From Paenibacillus hamazuiensis (GTDB lineage Bacteria > Bacillota > Bacilli > Paenibacillales > NBRC-103111), in the NCBI RefSeq assembly GCF_023276405.1, contig NZ_JALRMO010000001.1, positions 8,285,501 through 8,349,500 on the forward strand: a stretch of DNA of 64,000 nucleotides, read 5' to 3'. Both the position numbers and the translations under genes were made by a program. Every line of letters starts with the position of its first letter. The first letter of the stretch is position 1. The notes below the pieces were generated by a model. That model searched no databases. It was not told the origin of the DNA and worked only from the letters and a program-made list of their open reading frames with translations. This document shows, one piece after another, positions 38,614 through 49,211 of the stretch.

Positions 38614-40011
38614 ATGGCTAAGAAAATGCCTGAAATGGAAGAGTATAAATATGGCTTTAGGGATGAGCATAAAGCCGTTTTCCAGTCCGGTAAAGGCTTG
38701 ACGAAAGAAATCGTCGCGGAAATTTCCAAAATGAAGGGCGAGCCGGAATGGATGCTCGACTTCCGTTTGAAGTCGCTCGAGCAGTTCACGAAAATGCCTA
38801 TGCCTCGTTGGGGCGGCAACCTGGACGATCTCGATTTCAACGATATCCAGTACTACGTAAAGCCGTCCGAAAAGCAAGGGAAAACGTGGGAAGAGGTTCC
38901 TACGGAAATTAAAGAAACGTTCGACAAGCTCGGCATTCCGGAAGCGGAGCAAAAGTTCCTCGCCGGTGTATCCGCTCAGTACGAGTCCGAGGTCGTTTAC
39001 CACAGCATGCAAAAGGATCTCGAAGAGCAGGGCGTTATCTTCATGGATACCGACTCCGCGCTTCGCGAGCATCCGGAAATTTTCCGCGAGCATTTCGGAA
39101 CCGTCATTCCTCCCGCTGATAACAAATTCGCGGCTTTGAACAGCGCCGTATGGTCGGGCGGCAGCTTCATCTACGTGCCGAAGGGCGTGAAGGTGGAAAT
39201 CCCGCTGCAGGCATATTTCCGCATCAACTCGGAAAACATGGGCCAATTCGAGCGTACGCTCATCATCGCCGACGAAGACAGCTTCGTGCACTACGTCGAA
39301 GGCTGTACGGCTCCGGTCTACAGCACGAACTCGCTGCACAGCGCGGTCGTTGAAATCATTTGCAAGAAAAACTCCCGTGTTCGTTATACGACGATCCAAA
39401 ACTGGGCGCCGAACATTTACAACCTCGTTACGAAACGTGCGGTTGCGGAAGAAAACGCGACGATGGAATGGGTTGACGGCAACATCGGTTCCAAACTGAC
39501 GATGAAATACCCGGCCGTCGTTCTCAAAGGCCGCGGCGCGAAAGGCATGGTATTGTCCATCGCCGTAGCCGGCAAAGGCCAGCACCAGGATGCAGGCGCT
39601 AAGATGACGCACCTGGCTCCGGACACGACGTCGACAATCATTTCCAAGTCGATCAGCAAGCACGGCGGTAAAGTAACATACCGCGGTCTGGCATCGTTCG
39701 GACGCAACTCGCAGGGCTCCAAAGCGAACATCAAATGCGATACGCTCATTCTCGACAACCAGTCGACGTCGGATACGATCCCGTACAACGAGATCATGAA
39801 CGACAACATCACGCTGGAGCACGAAGCTACCGTATCCAAGGTGTCCGAGGACCAGCTGTTCTATCTGATGAGCCGCGGCTTAACCGAAGCCGAAGCGACT
39901 CAGATGATCGTCATGGGCTTCATCGAGCCGTTCACGAAGGAGCTGCCGATGGAATATGCGGTTGAGATGAATAGATTGATTAAGTTTGAAATGGAAGGGT
40001 CCATCGGTTAA
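38614..40011 (+). CDS. sufB: Fe-S cluster assembly protein SufB
   Basis: A 465-residue SufB, the scaffold on which clusters are built with SufC and SufD. Recognisable segments are [19 protein letters not shown] at the start, [20 protein letters not shown], and [20 protein letters not shown] with a conserved cysteine. [15 protein letters not shown] and [18 protein letters not shown] come near the end. Start ATG 38614 follows AGGAGGG, 26 bases after sufU. A strong terminator closes the operon. Confidence 0.96.
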   Translation: MAKKMPEMEEYKYGFRDEHKAVFQSGKGLTKEIVAEISKMKGEPEWMLDFRLKSLEQFTKMPMPRWGGNLDDLDFNDIQYYVKPSEKQGKTWEEVPTEIKETFDKLGIPEAEQKFLAGVSAQYESEVVYHSMQKDLEEQGVIFMDTDSALREHPEIFREHFGTVIPPADNKFAALNSAVWSGGSFIYVPKGVKVEIPLQAYFRINSENMGQFERTLIIADEDSFVHYVEGCTAPVYSTNSLHSAVVEIICKKNSRVRYTTIQNWAPNIYNLVTKRAVAEENATMEWVDGNIGSKLTMKYPAVVLKGRGAKGMVLSIAVAGKGQHQDAGAKMTHLAPDTTSTIISKSISKHGGKVTYRGLASFGRNSQGSKANIKCDTLILDNQSTSDTIPYNEIMNDNITLEHEATVSKVSEDQLFYLMSRGLTEAEATQMIVMGFIEPFTKELPMEYAVEMNRLIKFEMEGSIG

Positions 40012-40094
40012 AATTCCGCAAAGCGGCGGGATAGACCGATGGGCGAAGGAGCGAACCGATATTGTTCGATCCTTGCCTTAACAACCAAAAACGT

Positions 40095-40142
40095 GCCCGA
40101 ACGGCTGGAACGCTCGCGTGTTTCAGCCGTTCGGGCTTTTTT
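40095..40142 (+). terminator. Terminator of the suf operon
   Basis: GCCCGAACGGCTGGAAC (40095-40111) pairs with GTTTCAGCCGTTCGGGC (40120-40136) with one offset, followed by TTTTTT. Confidence 0.85.
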
Positions 40143-40192
40143 CTCCAATTTGCAAATCCTCCGGGCCTTTACTACTGCCACCCGATTCTCCT

Positions 40193-40420
40193 TTAATACA
40201 CCATCGTCATCTGATAAGGCGGAAACGACTCGTTTACCTCCCAGGATTCCACAATACACCGAGCAGTGTAAAAATCAAAGCCGCTCCCCATCAAATAAGA
40301 GATTGCGGAAATCTCGTACATGGAGTGTGGAACCGATGTATGCTGAGCTTCATACAGTCCGTATTGAACGACCGGAGAGACGGTCCCCAGAACAAAATTT
40401 CTTAAATCGATATCGAGCAT
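40193..40420 (-). CDS. Small hypothetical protein
   Basis: A 75-residue ORF (MLDIDLRNFVLGTVSPVVQY start; later YEISAISYLMGSGFDFYTA) with a strong AAGGAAGGTTGAGG ribosome region on the minus strand. Composition is protein-like, with one possible amphipathic helix. I recognise no family. It converges with the suf operon. The 250-nt stretch between it and the riboswitch has no gene. Confidence 0.55.
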   Translation of the reverse strand: MLDIDLRNFVLGTVSPVVQYGLYEAQHTSVPHSMYEISAISYLMGSGFDFYTARCIVESWEVNESFPPYQMTMVY

Positions 40421-40672
40421 TACCTCAACCTTCCTTTGTGTAATATAAGTTAGGCAGATGCCACAGTCACATGCTATTCATCATGTGGCGAGGGTGGACC
40501 ATGAATATGCGCCCAATCATTTGCTATAAATCGACAAAGTTAGACATATCCAAAGATTTGTGGTTCTTTATGACTAATTTTGCAAAATTGTGTGAACGCT
40601 GAGAGGATTTTGACGGATTTTGCAGAATAATTCCATTACCTTTGAACGACATCACAGAACCAATGACCTACA

Positions 40673-40813
40673 TGCCAAGTAAATGAAAAAGGCAAACCCG
40701 TCCGAAAGGCGGGGGCGCAAAGCCATGGGCCTAAGGCGTACAGCTCTGTTAACGAAATGTTTTGTTTCGGTGCTGCTGTCGCTACGGTTGCCAGGTTGCC
40801 AATGTACTTGGCA
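40673..40813 (+). ncRNA. Class I cyclic-di-GMP riboswitch (GEMM-I)
   Basis: The conserved GEMM-I parts appear in order. GGCAAACC (40691-40698) is followed by the hairpin with a GAAA loop. CGCAAAGCC and GGGCCTAAGG (40716-40736) come next. A variable second stem follows, then ACGGTTGCCAGGTTGCC (40784-40800). The whole is enclosed by a perfect 9-bp P1: TGCCAAGTA (40673-40681) with TACTTGGCA (40805-40813). It lies 45 bases before the start of a giant surface protein. GEMM-I RNAs bind cyclic di-GMP and control adhesion, motility and secretion genes. Confidence 0.93.
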
Positions 40814-40818
40814 TTTTT
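40797..40818 (+). terminator. Candidate expression-platform terminator of the riboswitch
   Basis: TGCCAA (40797-40802), loop TGTAC, TTGGCA (40808-40813), then TTTTT. Its 3' arm is the same sequence that pairs in P1, so ligand-bound P1 and this hairpin cannot coexist. That suggests c-di-GMP allows read-through (an ON switch). The stem is only 6 bp, so the call is tentative. Confidence 0.5.
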
Positions 40819-40858
40819 GCGTCTAACTGAAGGTGAAATTTACAATCGGAGGAATTTT

Positions 40859-43800
40859 ATGAGAAAGTGCTTGAAGACGATTTCGGGATTGCTGGTATTC
40901 ATGTTGTTGGTGCAATATTTCATGGAGTCCGGGCTCGGTCTGTTTGACGCGAAAGCATCGGCGCAAAGCCAGCCTGTCCGGGTTAAAATCCATTTTCAAC
41001 CGCCGGCCTCCCAGGTTCCTGCCGGGGATATTGCCGATTATGGACAAGTGTACGGTTCAAGAAACGGGTTCACTTACGGATGGAATATAGATCATACGGA
41101 TGTTACTGTCCGCAGTAGTACATATCAAGATGCGATGCTCGATTCTTCCGTCTGGCCGCATCGTGGCGGGGTATGGGAAATAGCGCTGGAGAACGGGAGC
41201 TACGACGTCACGGTCAGCGTGGGCGATGCCGTTTACGGCAGCACGAATACGGTGAACGTAGAGGGCGTCGGCATCTGGAGCGGAGCGGTTCTCGGCGGCG
41301 GCTTGCATTTGCAGCAGACGAAGACGATTCAGGTAAGCGACGGAAAACTGACGGTCGATCACGGCAGCCTGGACGACGGGATGACGGCGCTTAATTTCAT
41401 CGAGATCGTCGGGAAAAATCCGGCCGATACGAATCCGCCCAGTATCCCCCAAAATATAACATCTGAAAATGTGTCGGCAACCGGACTTACGGTCAAATGG
41501 GACAGTTCAGCGGATGACAATGCGGTTGCAGGTTATAAGGTGTACAGAGACGGCGCAGAAATCGCGACGGTGACCGGCAGCGTGTCTTATACGGATACCG
41601 GGCTTTCTCCTGCTGCGTCGTATAAATATGAAATTGCAGCCTTCGATGCGGCCGGAAATTTTTCCGCCAAGAGTTTGCCGCTGACCGTGACGACTTCCGC
41701 CATGTTCTCCGCCTTGGCCGCATCGGGCCAAGGCCGCGGGGTACGCGCCGAATATTTCAGCGGCACCGGTTTTACGGATTTGAAGCTGAGGCGGCTGGAC
41801 GATACGATCGATTTTCAATGGGATGACGAGCTGACCGCAGCCGGACTGGATAACGGTACGTTCACGGTAAGGTGGAGCGGGAAGCTGCAGCCGCGGTATT
41901 CCGAGTTGTATACGTTGTACACCGAGTCGCACGGCGGGGTTCGCTTGTGGGTGAACGGACAGCTTCTGATCGATCGGTGGGACGCCAACGGCAGGGTACA
42001 TGAAAGCGCAAATATTTCTCTTAAATCCAACCAGACTTACGATATCAAGATGGAATATGTGGAGGAACACGGCGTCAGCGCAGCGACACTGCTCTGGTCC
42101 AGCAGCAGCCAGACCAAAGAGATTGTGCCCAAGAGCCAGCTCAATCCGCCTTTCGTGCCGGAGATACCGGGGAACTTCCGCATCGCTTCGGCCTCCAGTA
42201 CATCCGTTTCGCTTGCTTGGGACGCTGTAACGGGAGCTGCCTCCTATGAGGTCGAGGCTGACGGATCGATAGTAAGCAGCGGATCGGGGACCACCTTCAC
42301 GCAAAATAATTTGGCCCCGGGTTCCAGACATACATACCGGGTTCGGGCCCGGGTGCCGGAGGTAGCCGGCGATTGGAGCGATCCGCTGCAGGCGGAAACG
42401 AAGGTTTCCGTTCCGGCGAACGTTCGGGCAGTCGAATCGGACATGACGATTACGGTGACCTGGGATCCCGTTGCCGGGGCGACGGGCTACGACGTCGAAG
42501 CGGACGGGTTCACGATCGACAACGGAACGTCCACGACCTACGTTCATAGCGGTCTCATGCCGAATACGCAGCATACATACCGGGTGAGGGCGAAAAGCGC
42601 AACCGGAGCAAGCGATTGGAGCGCCATGATCACCAAAGTGGTTTTGACGGAAATTCCGACCAACGTGCAGGCGGTTAATACGAGCCGGAGCATCACGCTG
42701 TCATGGGATGCCGTGATCGGGGCGACCGGATATGACGTCGAAGCCGACGGTCAGATCCTTGACGGCGGCAGCGACACAGCTTATACGCACAGCGGTCTTA
42801 TGCCGAATACGCGGCATGCTTACCGGGTGCGGGCACGAAAGGCGGACGGACCAAAAGCATGGAGCCCGTTTGTCTATAAATCCACTCTTCCCGAAACAGG
42901 GCACGGCATCGGGCTGAAGGGGCAGTATTTTGACAATGAGGATTTGACGAATCTAAAAACGACGCGCATCGACGATACGATCGACTTTAACTGGAACCAG
43001 GCGTCTCCTGCTCAGGGCATTCAAGATGGCGTATTTTCCGTACGCTGGACCGGACAAGTCGAGCCGGCGTTCTCGGAGACGTATACATTTTATACGGAAG
43101 CTCATGGCGGCGTGCGGCTGTGGGTGGCTGACCGGCTTCTGGTCGACGATTGGCAGTCGCATAATAGCAGCACCGGGCAGGGAAGCATTACCCTCGAGGC
43201 CGGTAAACGCTACGACATCCGCATGGAATATCGGGAGACAAACGGCACGTCGCGGGTCCGGCTGCTTTGGGAGAGCGCGTCCCAGGCCAAAGATATTATC
43301 CCTAAGATTGAGTTGTATCCGATTGGAGTGCCTGCGGGACTGACCTCCTCATCTACGGAAACGACGGTTTCCTTGCAGTGGAACCCGGTTACCTTTGCCG
43401 ACGGTTACGATGTGGAAGTCGATGGAACGGTTGTGGATGCCGGCTCCGCTCCCTCTTTCGTACATAACGATGTGATGCCGGGAACGCTGCATACGTACCG
43501 GGTCCGAGCGAGAAGCGGCATCGTCATTGGAGAATGGAGCCCGTCCATAACGGAAGCGACAAAGCTGGGGACAACCTCCATTCGGGAAATGACGGCGACG
43601 GAAACGGCGATTCGGGTCGATTGGGAGCCTGTGTACGGAGCGACCGGCTACGATATCGAGGTGGATGGCGTTTTTATCAATAATGACAACAATACGAGTT
43701 ATTTGCACGAAGGGCTTTTGTCCGGCACGGTGCACAGCTACCGGGTGCGGGCCAAAACCGAGGCGGTCACGGGAGATTGGACGTCGCCGGTCAGTAAATG

Positions 43801-45838
43801 GACCTTGCCGGGGATCCCGGAAGACATCGTGTTGTCTTCGACAAGCGATACCATCACTTTGAAATGGTCTGCGGTAAGAGGGGCGACGGGTTATGACATT
43901 GAAGCGTACGACACCGTCATGGACAACGCCGATTCGACCGAATATACGGAGTCGGGGCTGACCCCGAACAGCCAGCATACGTACAGAGTGCGGGCGAAAA
44001 ACTCCAGCGGCGCCGGCAAATGGAGCGCCGTTGCGGCGGAAACGACGCTGCCCGGAGTGCCCGGAGGCGTAACCGGCACCGCGACGGATACCTCTGTCGC
44101 GGTCACATGGGACGCTATTGCAGGCGCTTCCGGATACGACATCGAAATCGACGGCGACTTGGTCGAGGCAGCTTCCGCAGCGTATCTGCATTCCGGCTTG
44201 CAGCCTTATACCGTACACACTTACCGGGTCAGGAGCAAAAACAGCAAAGGAACGAGCGCCTGGAGCGGGCCGGTTGAGATCGTTACCCTTCCGTCTGTAC
44301 CGGGAAATCTGGCGGCTGCAGTTTCCGGACCGAATATCACCGTGTCGTGGAATGCGGCACCCGGAGCTGCCGGATACGATCTGGAAATCGACGGCAAAGT
44401 GACGGATATCGGAACCCGGACATCTTACGATCATACGGGAGCGGGATACAATGCCGAACATACATATCGGGTACGGGCGAAAAACGGACCCGTCACCGGG
44501 CAGTGGAGCGAGCCGGTCACGAAGCTGACCCCTCCGGGCGTACCGACCGGCTTGCAAGCGGCCACGGCCAGCACCTTCATTACGGTGTCCTGGGATACGG
44601 TCGTCGGAGCGGCCGGATACGAGCTGGAGGCGGACGGAGCGATTGTGGACACCGGGCTAAATACGTCTTATGAGCATAACGGCCTGGAGGCAAATTCCCG
44701 TCACGTTTACCGGGTGCGGGCAAGAAACGCCGGCGGAGCGGGAGAATGGAGCGCCGTCGTGGCTCAGGCAACGGGATTCGGTGCGCCGCAAAACGTTCAT
44801 TTGCAGACGGCGACGGATTCCATCACGGTCACCTGGGACGCAGTGCCGGGAGCGTCGGCATACGATGTTTTTGTGGATGGAGAGGTGCACGACAACGGGG
44901 CTTCCACGACGTTCGGGCATACCGGCTTGCAGCCTTATTCCTGGCACGTTTACCGGGTCAGGGCGAAAACGGCCGAAATGACCGGCGAATGGAGCGAAGC
45001 CGCGACGACAGCGACTATGCTCGGCGTACCCGCCAATTTGCGGGCCATACCTTCCAGCTCATCCATTACGGTCACTTGGGACGCGGTGCTGGGAGCAAGC
45101 GGATATGAGATAGAAGCGGACGGCGTCCTGAAGGACAACGGGGAATCGACGACATTTACCCATACGGGACTGACTTCCAATTCGAGACATACTTACCGGG
45201 TCCGGGCGAAAAACGATAATGTCTACAGCGACTGGAGCGATCTGAGCGAGTGGAGCGTCCGCGTGGATCAGGTGACGGCCCCCGGCGTACCCGCCAATTT
45301 GACCGCCACAGCAACGCCGGACTCCATCACGCTCAAATGGGATGCGGTCAGCGGAGCGGATTCATACAACCTGGAAATCGACGGACAAGTGGTCAGTTCC
45401 TCCGGCACCACGTACACGCATAGCGGGCTGGAGCCAAACACGATGCACGTATACCGCGTCAGCGCGGCTAACCGCGGCGTGCGCGGCAGCTGGACGGATA
45501 AGCTGCAGAAGATCACGACGCCGCAATTGACGCTGAATATCGCCAAAGATACGATTTTCAACTTCGTTTTCGTCGTGCCGAAGAAAAATGGGTTGACCGA
45601 GCGGAAAGTGACGGTCGTGTACGATCCGGGCGCTATCGAGGTGCTCGATCTGAGCGCGGTCACTCCCGACATCGAGAAAGCCCCGGGGGCGATCGTCGGC
45701 ACCAACCTGAAGGTCGCCGAGTTCGTTCCGGGACGCATCGTGTATACGATCCAGAACGCCGACAAGACGATTGTGAACAGCATCCAGCTGCAATCGCTCA
45801 CGAACGAGTACTCGAAGGTGACGTATACGGTGGAGTAG
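40859..45838 (+). CDS. Secreted PA14/FN3 surface protein with cohesin-like C-terminus
   Basis: A 1659-residue exported protein (signal peptide MRKCLKTISGLLVFMLLVQY). A carbohydrate-binding-like beta domain spans about 41-188, then one FN3. Two PA14 domains lie at about 288-431 and 683-823 (GVRLWVNGQLLIDRW and GVRLWVADRLLVDDW), with three FN3 between them. Nine FN3 follow, with repeated GYDIEVDG and HTYRVRAK motifs, 13 FN3 in all. The last 100 residues (VTVVYDPGAIEVLDLSAVTP) resemble a cohesin, the domain that binds dockerins. Start ATG 40859 follows GGAGGAA; earlier in-frame codons would lie in the riboswitch. It is the first gene behind the c-di-GMP switch. No SLH or LPXTG motif is seen. Confidence 0.83.
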   Translation: MRKCLKTISGLLVFMLLVQYFMESGLGLFDAKASAQSQPVRVKIHFQPPASQVPAGDIADYGQVYGSRNGFTYGWNIDHTDVTVRSSTYQDAMLDSSVWPHRGGVWEIALENGSYDVTVSVGDAVYGSTNTVNVEGVGIWSGAVLGGGLHLQQTKTIQVSDGKLTVDHGSLDDGMTALNFIEIVGKNPADTNPPSIPQNITSENVSATGLTVKWDSSADDNAVAGYKVYRDGAEIATVTGSVSYTDTGLSPAASYKYEIAAFDAAGNFSAKSLPLTVTTSAMFSALAASGQGRGVRAEYFSGTGFTDLKLRRLDDTIDFQWDDELTAAGLDNGTFTVRWSGKLQPRYSELYTLYTESHGGVRLWVNGQLLIDRWDANGRVHESANISLKSNQTYDIKMEYVEEHGVSAATLLWSSSSQTKEIVPKSQLNPPFVPEIPGNFRIASASSTSVSLAWDAVTGAASYEVEADGSIVSSGSGTTFTQNNLAPGSRHTYRVRARVPEVAGDWSDPLQAETKVSVPANVRAVESDMTITVTWDPVAGATGYDVEADGFTIDNGTSTTYVHSGLMPNTQHTYRVRAKSATGASDWSAMITKVVLTEIPTNVQAVNTSRSITLSWDAVIGATGYDVEADGQILDGGSDTAYTHSGLMPNTRHAYRVRARKADGPKAWSPFVYKSTLPETGHGIGLKGQYFDNEDLTNLKTTRIDDTIDFNWNQASPAQGIQDGVFSVRWTGQVEPAFSETYTFYTEAHGGVRLWVADRLLVDDWQSHNSSTGQGSITLEAGKRYDIRMEYRETNGTSRVRLLWESASQAKDIIPKIELYPIGVPAGLTSSSTETTVSLQWNPVTFADGYDVEVDGTVVDAGSAPSFVHNDVMPGTLHTYRVRARSGIVIGEWSPSITEATKLGTTSIREMTATETAIRVDWEPVYGATGYDIEVDGVFINNDNNTSYLHEGLLSGTVHSYRVRAKTEAVTGDWTSPVSKWTLPGIPEDIVLSSTSDTITLKWSAVRGATGYDIEAYDTVMDNADSTEYTESGLTPNSQHTYRVRAKNSSGAGKWSAVAAETTLPGVPGGVTGTATDTSVAVTWDAIAGASGYDIEIDGDLVEAASAAYLHSGLQPYTVHTYRVRSKNSKGTSAWSGPVEIVTLPSVPGNLAAAVSGPNITVSWNAAPGAAGYDLEIDGKVTDIGTRTSYDHTGAGYNAEHTYRVRAKNGPVTGQWSEPVTKLTPPGVPTGLQAATASTFITVSWDTVVGAAGYELEADGAIVDTGLNTSYEHNGLEANSRHVYRVRARNAGGAGEWSAVVAQATGFGAPQNVHLQTATDSITVTWDAVPGASAYDVFVDGEVHDNGASTTFGHTGLQPYSWHVYRVRAKTAEMTGEWSEAATTATMLGVPANLRAIPSSSSITVTWDAVLGASGYEIEADGVLKDNGESTTFTHTGLTSNSRHTYRVRAKNDNVYSDWSDLSEWSVRVDQVTAPGVPANLTATATPDSITLKWDAVSGADSYNLEIDGQVVSSSGTTYTHSGLEPNTMHVYRVSAANRGVRGSWTDKLQKITTPQLTLNIAKDTIFNFVFVVPKKNGLTERKVTVVYDPGAIEVLDLSAVTPDIEKAPGAIVGTNLKVAEFVPGRIVYTIQNADKTIVNSIQLQSLTNEYSKVTYTVE

Positions 45839-45861
45839 GTACGGAGGAGGAGCCAACCCAA

Positions 45862-48800
45862 GTGATGAAAAAACGATTGTTCATGAGAAGGCTGATTTTA
45901 AGTTTATGCTCGTTTTTGCTGGTATTGACCATGATCCCGCCAAAAGCCGCATACGCAAACAGCAAGGTCGATATTGTGTTTGTTCTTGATGTTTCCAACG
46001 ATATGCGTCATCAATGGAACTATGCTCAGCCCGGTTTGTTGAAATTGCTCGACTTATTACTCAACGAACAGGGCATCGATTATCGAGTAGGATTCGTCAC
46101 GTTTGACAACTCGAATATGGGCTGCAGCGGAGAATTCGATGCTAATCTTGCTAACCTAAGAGGTTACTTTGCATATATCACTACTGCGAATTTTTCGAAT
46201 TATCAGTCCGATTATGGCTTGGATGCTGCATACTGTGCAGCAAATTCATTCCATTTCGACAACCAGGCATCCAACCATATTATTTTCATATCGGCAGCAA
46301 CAACTTTGGACAGCAAATATAACAAGACTATCCAAGAAACTGCAGACCTCATGAATTCAAAGCATATTACATTTTCTTCTTATTCCAATCACTTCGGGTA
46401 TGGTTTGGAATCGAAGACCGGCGGGATCAGTGGAGTTATCGACATGTTTAGCAGCACTTTCCCCCAAGAAGCTTATGAATTAATCATACCGGATCCGGTA
46501 CCGCCGACCATTGAAGCGGTCGCTCCGACGGCAAACCAAATCATAGGAGGCGCTCCATTCATCCCGGCCGTCAGAGTAGCCGACGGAAACGGAGATACGC
46601 TTAACGTCAACTATTATCTTGATTCGGAATCGTCACCGCGAGAAACATTAAGCATCACAAACACAACTACCGCTCAATTGGTCAGCTTTAACGCGTTAAA
46701 CGTCGGGCAATTATACGAAGGCGGCCATACGATACGGTTTACGGTCAGCGACGGAAAGGCGACGACGGAGCAGACGGTTGGTTTTACAGTCGATCATTCC
46801 GGACCCAATTTGCAAGCTGTCGAATTTTCTTCCACGGATACGTCGATTCAAATAACCGGGTCGGCCAATGACCCTGTCGGAGGATTGGACGCCGCTCCTT
46901 ATCGCTATACGGTAGGGCCGGAGGTGTCCCCATGGACGCAGAGCACTTCCTATGCGAAGGCTTATTTGACACCTAACACCGCATACTACACCAAATTCGA
47001 GGCCAGGGACGCGTTCGGCCAAATTTCGGCTCGGGAGCAAACTACGTATACGAAGGCCCAGAGGCCGGGTTTAACGGCTAATTCCGTTACAACAACGAGT
47101 GCGGGGCTTTCATTAAACGACGGAAATCCTTCAGGCACCCGATACCAGATTACGACGAACGGGCTTTATGTAAACAACGCGGGCCAAATGTCAGGGACAC
47201 CGGAATGGATCGCCCCAGTGGGCAAATCTGTTATGGTGACGGGGCTGATGCCGAATACGGCATATACCTTCCAAGCTCAAGCGATAAACGAAGCAGGCGC
47301 CGTTACGGGCTTTGGAACGGCCATGACTGCTGTTACTCTCCCGACACCGCCTGTGAATATAACAACAGAAATTTCGCAGCAAACGATCAAGCTTGCTTGG
47401 CCGGCTTCCCCTGGAGTAAGCGGATATGATGTGGAAGCCGACGGCATCGTCAAAGATAACGGGACGTTAACGTCCTTTACAGACAGCGGGCTTGTTCCCA
47501 ATTCGCAGCATACATACCGGGTCCGGGCAAGAAATGCGGGCGGTACCAGCGTCTGGAGCGAGTACATTACGAAACAGACACTGCCCGACCCCCCGCCGAC
47601 GCCGGGAAATGTGGAAGTCACAACCACGCAGACCGTGATTACGATTACATGGGATCTGGCCGTCCGGGCAACCGGCTACGATATTGAAGTGGACGGTGAA
47701 GTCGTCGACGTAAAAGCGAGTAAAAGTTACGTTCATTCCGGGTTATTGCCGGAAACCGAGCATACCTACCGAGTCCGTGCCAAAAACTCGGGAGGAGCGA
47801 GCGAATGGAGTCCAATCGTGAAACAAAAAACATGGCCGAACCCGCCGCCGGCAGTAACTAAAATAAGCTCGCAGCCCTCTATCCACAAAATTACGCTGAA
47901 TTGGGAACCTGTTGAACGAGCGACAGGTTATGAAGTCGAAGCGGACGGATACATTAGAGAGAACGGCAACAGCACGCAATTCGTAGATGAAGGGCTGGAT
48001 GCACTAACCGATCATACGTATCGAATCAGAGCCAAAAATATCGGAGGCAAAGGCCCATGGAGCGAGCCGCAGAACGTAAGGACGCACCCGGAAAAGCCGA
48101 TTACACCCGGAAATGTGATGGGTACCTCCGAGGAAACGGCCATAACCTTGATGTGGTATCAGGTGCCGCATGCCGACAGCTACGATGTGGAGGTGGATGG
48201 CACAACCATCCTCAACGTACAAGGGAATCAGTTGGTTGATCCGAACTTGTCCCCCGACAGCAAACATTCTTACCGGGTAAGAGCAAAGAACATAAGCGGG
48301 GACAGCGAATGGACGAGGCCGATCACACTTATGACGCTGCCTGCCGGCAGTGGAAAGAACTTGTCCCTGACGAATATGGTAGCTGTGGTCGCACCCAGGT
48401 CAATCATGATTTCCTGGGAGACGGTGGCGCCGGATGCCCAGTATGACATCGAAGTGGATGGAGAATTGCAGGATAACGGAAAAAACACCATCTACAATCA
48501 TACCGGACTCAATCCCAATGAGTTTCATACTTATAAGATCCGGCTAAGAAACGGTCAATCCGGAGAGTGGGTTGCGATTCTATCCTTGTCCACCTTGCCG
48601 GACCTGCCGGATGCACCGACCGGCCTGAATGCTTTTGCCACAACGAATACGATCGAACTGAACTGGAATAAGGTTGCGGCGGCGGATGGTTACGACATTG
48701 AGGTGGACGGCACAACCGTAGACATCGGAGCAAATACGAATTATTTGCATACCAAGCTGGCTCCGGGAACATCCCACACTTACAGGGTAAGAGCCAAAAA

Positions 48801-49185
48801 TATTACCGGAGCCGCTGCCTGGAGCGAGGCGATTACGAAAAGCACGACCAGTCCCGCATACACGGTGAATGCCCATAACGGCATGCAGTTTGATTTAATA
48901 TTATTCGCCTACAATGTCCAGGACTTTAACGAATCGCAATTTGTGGTGACGTATGATCAGAATCAGCTGGAGATTGTCGACCTGTACAACTTTACGCCGG
49001 CTCTAGACACGAAGTCGGGGAAAATTCCGGGCTCCAACCTGGAAGTGACGTATGCTGCCGGAAAAATTGTGTTTCGGAACAAACTGAATATCGTGCCGGG
49101 AACGTCCTGGTCGGGAGAGATTACGACCCTTAAATTCAAATCCAAATTCGATGGACAAGCTTCTATTGAAGTGACGGCACAGTAA
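45862..49185 (+). CDS. Secreted VWA/FN3 surface protein with cohesin-like C-terminus
   Basis: A 1107-residue exported protein (signal core LILSLCSFLLVLTMIPP). A von Willebrand A domain at about 33-206 has VDIVFVLDVSNDM, a MIDAS motif whose last Ser is replaced by Asp. An Ig-like domain follows at 212-310, and about six to seven FN3 domains to about 1002, with the same GYDIEVDG/HTYRVRAKN repeats as the upstream protein. The final 100 residues (FVVTYDQNQLEIVDLYNF, ending TTLKFKSKFDG) are cohesin-like. It begins 23 bases after the upstream gene; GTG 45862 or ATG 45865 is the start, with GGAGGAGG before it. Same operon; likely part of the same surface complex. Confidence 0.82.
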   Translation: MMKKRLFMRRLILSLCSFLLVLTMIPPKAAYANSKVDIVFVLDVSNDMRHQWNYAQPGLLKLLDLLLNEQGIDYRVGFVTFDNSNMGCSGEFDANLANLRGYFAYITTANFSNYQSDYGLDAAYCAANSFHFDNQASNHIIFISAATTLDSKYNKTIQETADLMNSKHITFSSYSNHFGYGLESKTGGISGVIDMFSSTFPQEAYELIIPDPVPPTIEAVAPTANQIIGGAPFIPAVRVADGNGDTLNVNYYLDSESSPRETLSITNTTTAQLVSFNALNVGQLYEGGHTIRFTVSDGKATTEQTVGFTVDHSGPNLQAVEFSSTDTSIQITGSANDPVGGLDAAPYRYTVGPEVSPWTQSTSYAKAYLTPNTAYYTKFEARDAFGQISAREQTTYTKAQRPGLTANSVTTTSAGLSLNDGNPSGTRYQITTNGLYVNNAGQMSGTPEWIAPVGKSVMVTGLMPNTAYTFQAQAINEAGAVTGFGTAMTAVTLPTPPVNITTEISQQTIKLAWPASPGVSGYDVEADGIVKDNGTLTSFTDSGLVPNSQHTYRVRARNAGGTSVWSEYITKQTLPDPPPTPGNVEVTTTQTVITITWDLAVRATGYDIEVDGEVVDVKASKSYVHSGLLPETEHTYRVRAKNSGGASEWSPIVKQKTWPNPPPAVTKISSQPSIHKITLNWEPVERATGYEVEADGYIRENGNSTQFVDEGLDALTDHTYRIRAKNIGGKGPWSEPQNVRTHPEKPITPGNVMGTSEETAITLMWYQVPHADSYDVEVDGTTILNVQGNQLVDPNLSPDSKHSYRVRAKNISGDSEWTRPITLMTLPAGSGKNLSLTNMVAVVAPRSIMISWETVAPDAQYDIEVDGELQDNGKNTIYNHTGLNPNEFHTYKIRLRNGQSGEWVAILSLSTLPDLPDAPTGLNAFATTNTIELNWNKVAAADGYDIEVDGTTVDIGANTNYLHTKLAPGTSHTYRVRAKNITGAAAWSEAITKSTTSPAYTVNAHNGMQFDLILFAYNVQDFNESQFVVTYDQNQLEIVDLYNFTPALDTKSGKIPGSNLEVTYAAGKIVFRNKLNIVPGTSWSGEITTLKFKSKFDGQASIEVTAQ

Positions 49186-49211
49186 GGCAACCTTTCCTAG
49201 AGGTGAAAACG

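Noticed and set aside
40757-40858. Extended N-terminus of the first cohesin-like protein
   Set aside because: Those codons fall inside the riboswitch and its terminator. The ATG at 40859 has a good ribosome binding site and a normal signal peptide.
43349-44557. Long minus-strand frames (402 and 355 codons) opposite the FN3 arrays
   Set aside because: The FN3 repeats keep the same codon phase, so open antisense frames are copied with them. No start signals or recognisable domain are present.
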